64,000 nucleotides of DNA from Acidovorax sp. HDW3 (GTDB lineage Bacteria; Pseudomonadota; Gammaproteobacteria; Burkholderiales; Burkholderiaceae_C), in the NCBI RefSeq assembly GCF_011303755.1, contig NZ_CP049885.1:1904001-1968000 (forward strand), written 5' to 3'. The notes below the pieces were generated by a model. The model was not told the DNA's origin and did no database searches. It worked only from the letters and a program-made list of their open reading frames with translations. Shown one piece after another: positions 61,134-64,000 of this stretch; positions within the stretch are counted from its first letter, which is position 1; every line of letters begins with the position of its first letter. The position numbers and the translations under genes were made by a program.

Positions 61134-62045
61134 TTATCCCCGCGCCGCCAATGCCTTGCCGACTTCCAACATGCCCTGGGCGCTGCCATTGGGCGGCACC
61201 TGCTCGCCCTCACGCGCGGTCACCTCGGCCAGGCGCGCGGCCAGCTGCTCGGCGGTGTCGGCACCGGCGCCCAGGTAAATGCCCTGCGTGAGGGTGATGT
61301 GCGCAGCCTCGAAGCCCCCGGCGCCAGCGCACAAGATGGTGCGCGTGGGCGCGCTCTGGTGCGCCAGCACCAGCATGGCGGGCACCACTGCCTCGGGCTG
61401 CAGCGCCTGCAGCACCGGCGGCGGGAACAGCGCCTCGGTCATGCGCGTGGCCGCCGTCGGCGCCAGGGCGTTGACGTGGATGCCCTGCTTGGCACCTTCG
61501 AGCGCCAGGGTCTGCATCAGCCCCACCTGCGCCATCTTCGCGGCGCCGTAGTTGGACTGGCCGAAATTGCCGTATAGGCCGCTCGACGAGGTCGTCATGA
61601 CGATGCGCCCGTACTTCTGCGCCACCATCTGCGGCCACACCGCCTTGCAGCAGTGCACGGCGCCCATCAGGTGCACTTCGAGCACCTGACGAAAATCTTG
61701 CAGCTCCATCTTGGCAAAAGACTTGTCGCGCAGGATGCCGGCGTTGTTCACCAGGATATCGACCCGCCCCCAGGCATCGACCGCCTGCGCCACCATGGCC
61801 TGCACGGCGTCAAAGTCCGTCACCGAGGCGGTATTGGCCAGCGCCTGGCCGCCAGCGGCCACGATTTCATCGACCACCGCCTGCGCCGCGCCCGTGCTGC
61901 CGGCGCTGCCGTCGAGCGCCCCGCCCAGGTCATTGACCAGCACCCGCGCGCCGCGCGCCGCCAGCGCCAGCGCGTGCTGGCGCCCCAGGCCGCCGCCAGC
62001 CCCGGTCACGATGGCCACCTGGCCCGAAAAATCCATGCGCTGCAT
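61134..62045 (-). CDS. SDR-family 3-hydroxyacyl-CoA dehydrogenase-like protein
   Basis: 303 residues from the ATG at 62045, with GGAGGAGG six bases upstream. NAD-binding TGAGGGLGRQHALALAARG, NNAG, catalytic Ser in TTSSSGLYGNFGQ and YGAAK. The insert NDLGGALDGSAGSTGAAQ is characteristic of the dehydrogenase part of multifunctional enzyme type 2, which acts on 3-hydroxyacyl-CoA. The C-terminal extension (residues 215-300) fits that group. The exact substrate is unknown. Confidence 0.92.
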   Translation of the reverse strand: MQRMDFSGQVAIVTGAGGGLGRQHALALAARGARVLVNDLGGALDGSAGSTGAAQAVVDEIVAAGGQALANTASVTDFDAVQAMVAQAVDAWGRVDILVNNAGILRDKSFAKMELQDFRQVLEVHLMGAVHCCKAVWPQMVAQKYGRIVMTTSSSGLYGNFGQSNYGAAKMAQVGLMQTLALEGAKQGIHVNALAPTAATRMTEALFPPPVLQALQPEAVVPAMLVLAHQSAPTRTILCAGAGGFEAAHITLTQGIYLGAGADTAEQLAARLAEVTAREGEQVPPNGSAQGMLEVGKALAARG

Positions 62046-62110
62046 GACTGCCTCCTCCAACTAAAAAACGATGCGGCGCACTCTACCAGCCGCACGGTCT
62101 TATCCCGTCA

Positions 62111-62330
62111 CGCACTGGACAAACATGTGGACAACTGTGAACAAGTCCTGTATGACACGCGTAACTTGTTGATTTACAAACACATTCAACGCGCTGCTGA
62201 TTTTTTGTGCAGCAACAGAGCGGGTTTTCCCGCGCCGGACTGGACAATCATGTGGATAACTGGGGATAAGCCTTGTATGGCCAGCGTAAGTGCTTGATTT
62301 GCAAGACAATACCTTGTGCTGCTGAAAATT
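62111..62330 (+). promoter_or_regulatory. Two direct repeats, each with a pair of DnaA-box-like sites
   Basis: The first copy has TGTGGACAA (62126-62134) and TGTGAACAA (62136-62144); the second, 125 bp on, has TGTGGATAA (62251-62259), an exact reverse DnaA box, and TGGGGATAA (62261-62269). Each pair is set one base apart, so the sites repeat every ten bases. Each is preceded by ACTGGACAA, and both copies continue with similar sequence (GTAT, GCGTAA, TTGATTT.CAA, TGTGCTGCTG or TGTGCAGCAAC). This could be a DnaA-binding control or titration site. Confidence 0.6.
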
Positions 62331-62371
62331 TAAGCAACACCAACCCCATTCCGCCAGCACTACAACCACTA

Positions 62372-62422
62372 TCATTTTTATAGCTGCTCGCGCTTATTCT
62401 GCAAGCGCTAGAGCCATTTTTT
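62372..62422. repeat. Dispersed palindromic repeat upstream of the ferredoxin gene
   Basis: TTTTTATAGCTGCTCGCGCTTA, loop TTCTGC, AAGCGCTAGAGCCATTTTT; near the family consensus. It ends 15 bases before the ferredoxin start. Confidence 0.88.
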
Positions 62423-62437
62423 ATCCTGAAACAAGCC

Positions 62438-62734
62438 ATGACACCCAGCGACCACCCTGCCCTGTACACCGCCCGCATCGCCGGCGAAGACGCGCAATGC
62501 GACGCCTTTGCCAACCAGCCGCTGCTGCAATCGCTCGAAGCCGGCGGCATCGCCTGGCCCAGCTCCTGCCGCAACGGCAGCTGCCGCACCTGCATCGGTC
62601 AACTGATCGAGGGCCAGGTGCGCTACGAGATCGAATGGCCGGGCGTGACCACCGAGGAGCAGCAGGCCGGCTGCGTGCTGCCCTGCGTTGCCTACCCCGA
62701 GGGCGACGTGCGCCTGGCGCGCGAAGGCTGCTAG
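62438..62734 (+). CDS. 2Fe-2S ferredoxin
   Basis: 98 residues of the plant-type fold: Cys44, Cys49 and Cys52 in [15 protein letters not shown] plus Cys83 in CVLPC form the iron-sulfur ligands. It probably donates electrons to an oxygenase or reductase elsewhere. It sits 142 bases before ribB on the same strand. The ribosome site is poor because a palindromic repeat occupies the upstream region. Confidence 0.93.
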   Translation: MTPSDHPALYTARIAGEDAQCDAFANQPLLQSLEAGGIAWPSSCRNGSCRTCIGQLIEGQVRYEIEWPGVTTEEQQAGCVLPCVAYPEGDVRLAREGC

Positions 62735-62876
62735 CAAAGCGGCGTAAAATCCGCGCCTTTGGACGGCACCAGCCGCCCCCTTTGTGGCCGCGCCGCATCG
62801 CATGTTCTTTGGCGACAAGACAGGGAACTTGCGCCGCGCCGCGCCCCCGAACCGGCCCCAAGGAAAGCTCCCTCCC

Positions 62877-63998
62877 ATGACTACCCCCCTCACCCCCGTG
62901 CCCGTCTCGCCCGTGCAAGACATCGTGGCCGAGATGCGCGCCGGGCGCATGGTCATCCTCGTCGATGAGGAAGACCGCGAAAACGAAGGCGACCTGGTAC
63001 TCGCCGCCGACCACGTCAGCCCCGAAGCCATCAACTTCATGGCCCGCTTTGGCCGTGGCCTGATCTGCCTGACGCTCTCGCGCGAGCGCTGCGAGCGCTT
63101 GCAACTGCCGCCCATGGTGGCACGCAACGGCACCAAGATGGGCACGGCGTTCACCGTCTCCATCGAAGCCGCCGAGGGCGTGACCACCGGCATCAGCGCC
63201 GCCGACCGCGCGCGCACCGTCGCCGCCGCCGTCGCCCCCGGCGCCCAGGCGGCCGACCTGGTGCAGCCCGGCCACATCTTCCCGCTGCAGGCGGTCGATG
63301 GCGGCGTACTCATGCGCGCCGGCCACACCGAGGCCGGCTGCGACCTCTCCGCCATGGCCGGCTGCAGCCCGGCGGCCGTGATCTGCGAGATCATGAAAGA
63401 CGACGGCACCATGGCGCGCCTGCCCGACCTGCAGCTGTTCGCCGCCGAGCACGGCATCAAGATCGGCACCATCGCCGACCTGATCGAATACAGAAGCCGC
63501 ACCGAAACCCTGGTGGAACAAGCCGGCAGCCGCAGCCTGCAAACCGCCTTTGGCGAATTCACCGCCCACGCCTTCCGCGACAAGCCCAGCGGCAGCGTGC
63601 ACCTGGCCCTGGTGCGCGGCCAGTGGCAAGCCGACACCAGCGTGCCGGTGCGCGTGCACGAGCCGCTGTCGGTGCTCGACCTGCTCGAACCGGGCCGCGC
63701 CATGCATTCCTGGAGCCTGGACGCCAGCCTGGCCTACATCGCCGCACAAGGCTGCGGCGTGGCCGTGCTGCTCAACTGTGGCGAAAGCGGCGAGCAGCTG
63801 CTGGCGCAGTTCGACGGCAAGGCGCGCGCGGCCCAGGCGCCCGAGCGCGGCCGCATGGACCTGCGCACCTACGGCGTCGGCGCGCAAATTCTGCGCGAGC
63901 TGGGCGTGAGCAAAATGCGCCTCATGGGCCAGCCCCGGCGCCTGCCCAGCATGGCCGGCCACGGCCTGGAAGTCACCGGCTACATCACCAAGGAATAA
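62877..63998 (+). CDS. ribB: 3,4-dihydroxy-2-butanone 4-phosphate synthase with degenerate GTP cyclohydrolase II half
   Basis: 373 residues from the ATG at 62877 (AAGGAA upstream). The RibB half is intact: [48 protein letters not shown], the GHIFPLQA and [11 protein letters not shown] motifs. The C-terminal half aligns with RibA, but where that enzyme has its zinc cysteines (HSECLTGD) this has [11 protein letters not shown], so GTP cyclohydrolase activity is presumably lost and a separate RibA is needed. It makes the four-carbon precursor of riboflavin. Confidence 0.96.
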   Translation: MTTPLTPVPVSPVQDIVAEMRAGRMVILVDEEDRENEGDLVLAADHVSPEAINFMARFGRGLICLTLSRERCERLQLPPMVARNGTKMGTAFTVSIEAAEGVTTGISAADRARTVAAAVAPGAQAADLVQPGHIFPLQAVDGGVLMRAGHTEAGCDLSAMAGCSPAAVICEIMKDDGTMARLPDLQLFAAEHGIKIGTIADLIEYRSRTETLVEQAGSRSLQTAFGEFTAHAFRDKPSGSVHLALVRGQWQADTSVPVRVHEPLSVLDLLEPGRAMHSWSLDASLAYIAAQGCGVAVLLNCGESGEQLLAQFDGKARAAQAPERGRMDLRTYGVGAQILRELGVSKMRLMGQPRRLPSMAGHGLEVTGYITKE

Positions 63999-64000
63999 AC

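Larger units (their letters stand above)
62046..62437. other. 392-bp gene-free region with DnaA-box direct repeats and a palindromic repeat
   Basis: No open frame here looks real. The region holds two direct repeats with DnaA-box-like sites (62111-62330) and one copy of the dispersed repeat (62372-62422), and must also contain the promoters of the divergent SDR and ferredoxin genes. Confidence 0.7.

Noticed and set aside
62046-62437. Chromosomal replication origin
   Set aside because: DnaA-like boxes are present, but no dnaA, dnaN, parAB or similar genes are nearby and no clear AT-rich unwinding region is seen; kept only as a DnaA-box site.
62735-62876. FMN riboswitch before ribB
   Set aside because: The conserved RFN-element boxes are not recognisable; only a possible TAAAAT minus-10 near 62746 and the ribosome site are seen.

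Overview
The window is a chromosomal segment from a high-GC betaproteobacterium, most likely Burkholderiales, family Comamonadaceae (Acidovorax-like). The evidence is the protein content and gene order (RelA with a degenerate hydrolase, OmpR, MoxR/DUF58/TgpA, CobQ/CobT), the RibB protein with a decayed RibA half, and a dispersed palindromic repeat typical of this group. No rRNA, CRISPR array or prophage module was found. Two tRNA genes are present: Val-GAC at 19778-19854 (minus) and Ser-GGA at 55174-55263 (plus).

Positions 1-19530 are accessory. The first 6.2 kb (plus strand) has lower GC and holds unrecognised proteins: an ankyrin protein cut by the window edge, a small acidic protein, two distantly paralogous 450-480 residue proteins that look beta-rich, and an AT-rich gene whose upstream in-frame start is cut off by TAG. 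From 6.4 to 18.2 kb nearly everything is on the minus strand. A run of ankyrin and leucine-rich-repeat proteins lies downstream of an operon-like group: a soluble/membrane protein, a small membrane protein, an XRE-HTH protein and a membrane P-loop ATPase. The ATPase N-terminus looks like a type IV pilin globular domain. The region also shows decay: a duplicated ankyrin tail joined to a Bug-family (TctC) scrap, an ankyrin gene split by TGA, an open frame without a start codon, and an IS630-type element with a nonsense-mutated transposase. The accessory part ends at the 3' side of tRNA-Val.

Positions 19.7-64.0 kb are core chromosome in short operons. In order: relA with an alpha/beta hydrolase; 3-hydroxybutyrate dehydrogenase; a SIMPL-domain protein divergent from ompR; an enoyl-CoA hydratase/MscS pair; a histone-deacetylase-like amidohydrolase; MoxR, DUF58, TgpA-type transglutaminase and MltB; a periplasmic amino-acid binding protein; tsaD; a CBS protein; an Aer-like chemoreceptor; ybiB and a BaiN/YhiN-type flavoprotein; rpsU and yqeY; a large M66 (StcE/TagA-like) lipoprotein metalloprotease; pmbA divergent from yjgA-mog; a zinc-ribbon/PD-(D/E)XK candidate nuclease; slyX and an aminotransferase divergent from nth and a GGDEF protein; cobQ and cobT; tRNA-Ser and truC; rbgA; an FUSC-type membrane protein with gshA; an SDR; a 2Fe-2S ferredoxin; and ribB.

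Two non-coding signals stand out. One is a family of about a dozen palindromic repeats (roughly TAGCTGCTAGCGCTT, loop, AAGCGCTAGCAGCTA). Most lie between genes, but some form part of coding sequence, including two signal peptides and one stop codon. The other is a pair of about 125-bp direct repeats at 62111-62330, each carrying two adjacent DnaA-box-like 9-mers.
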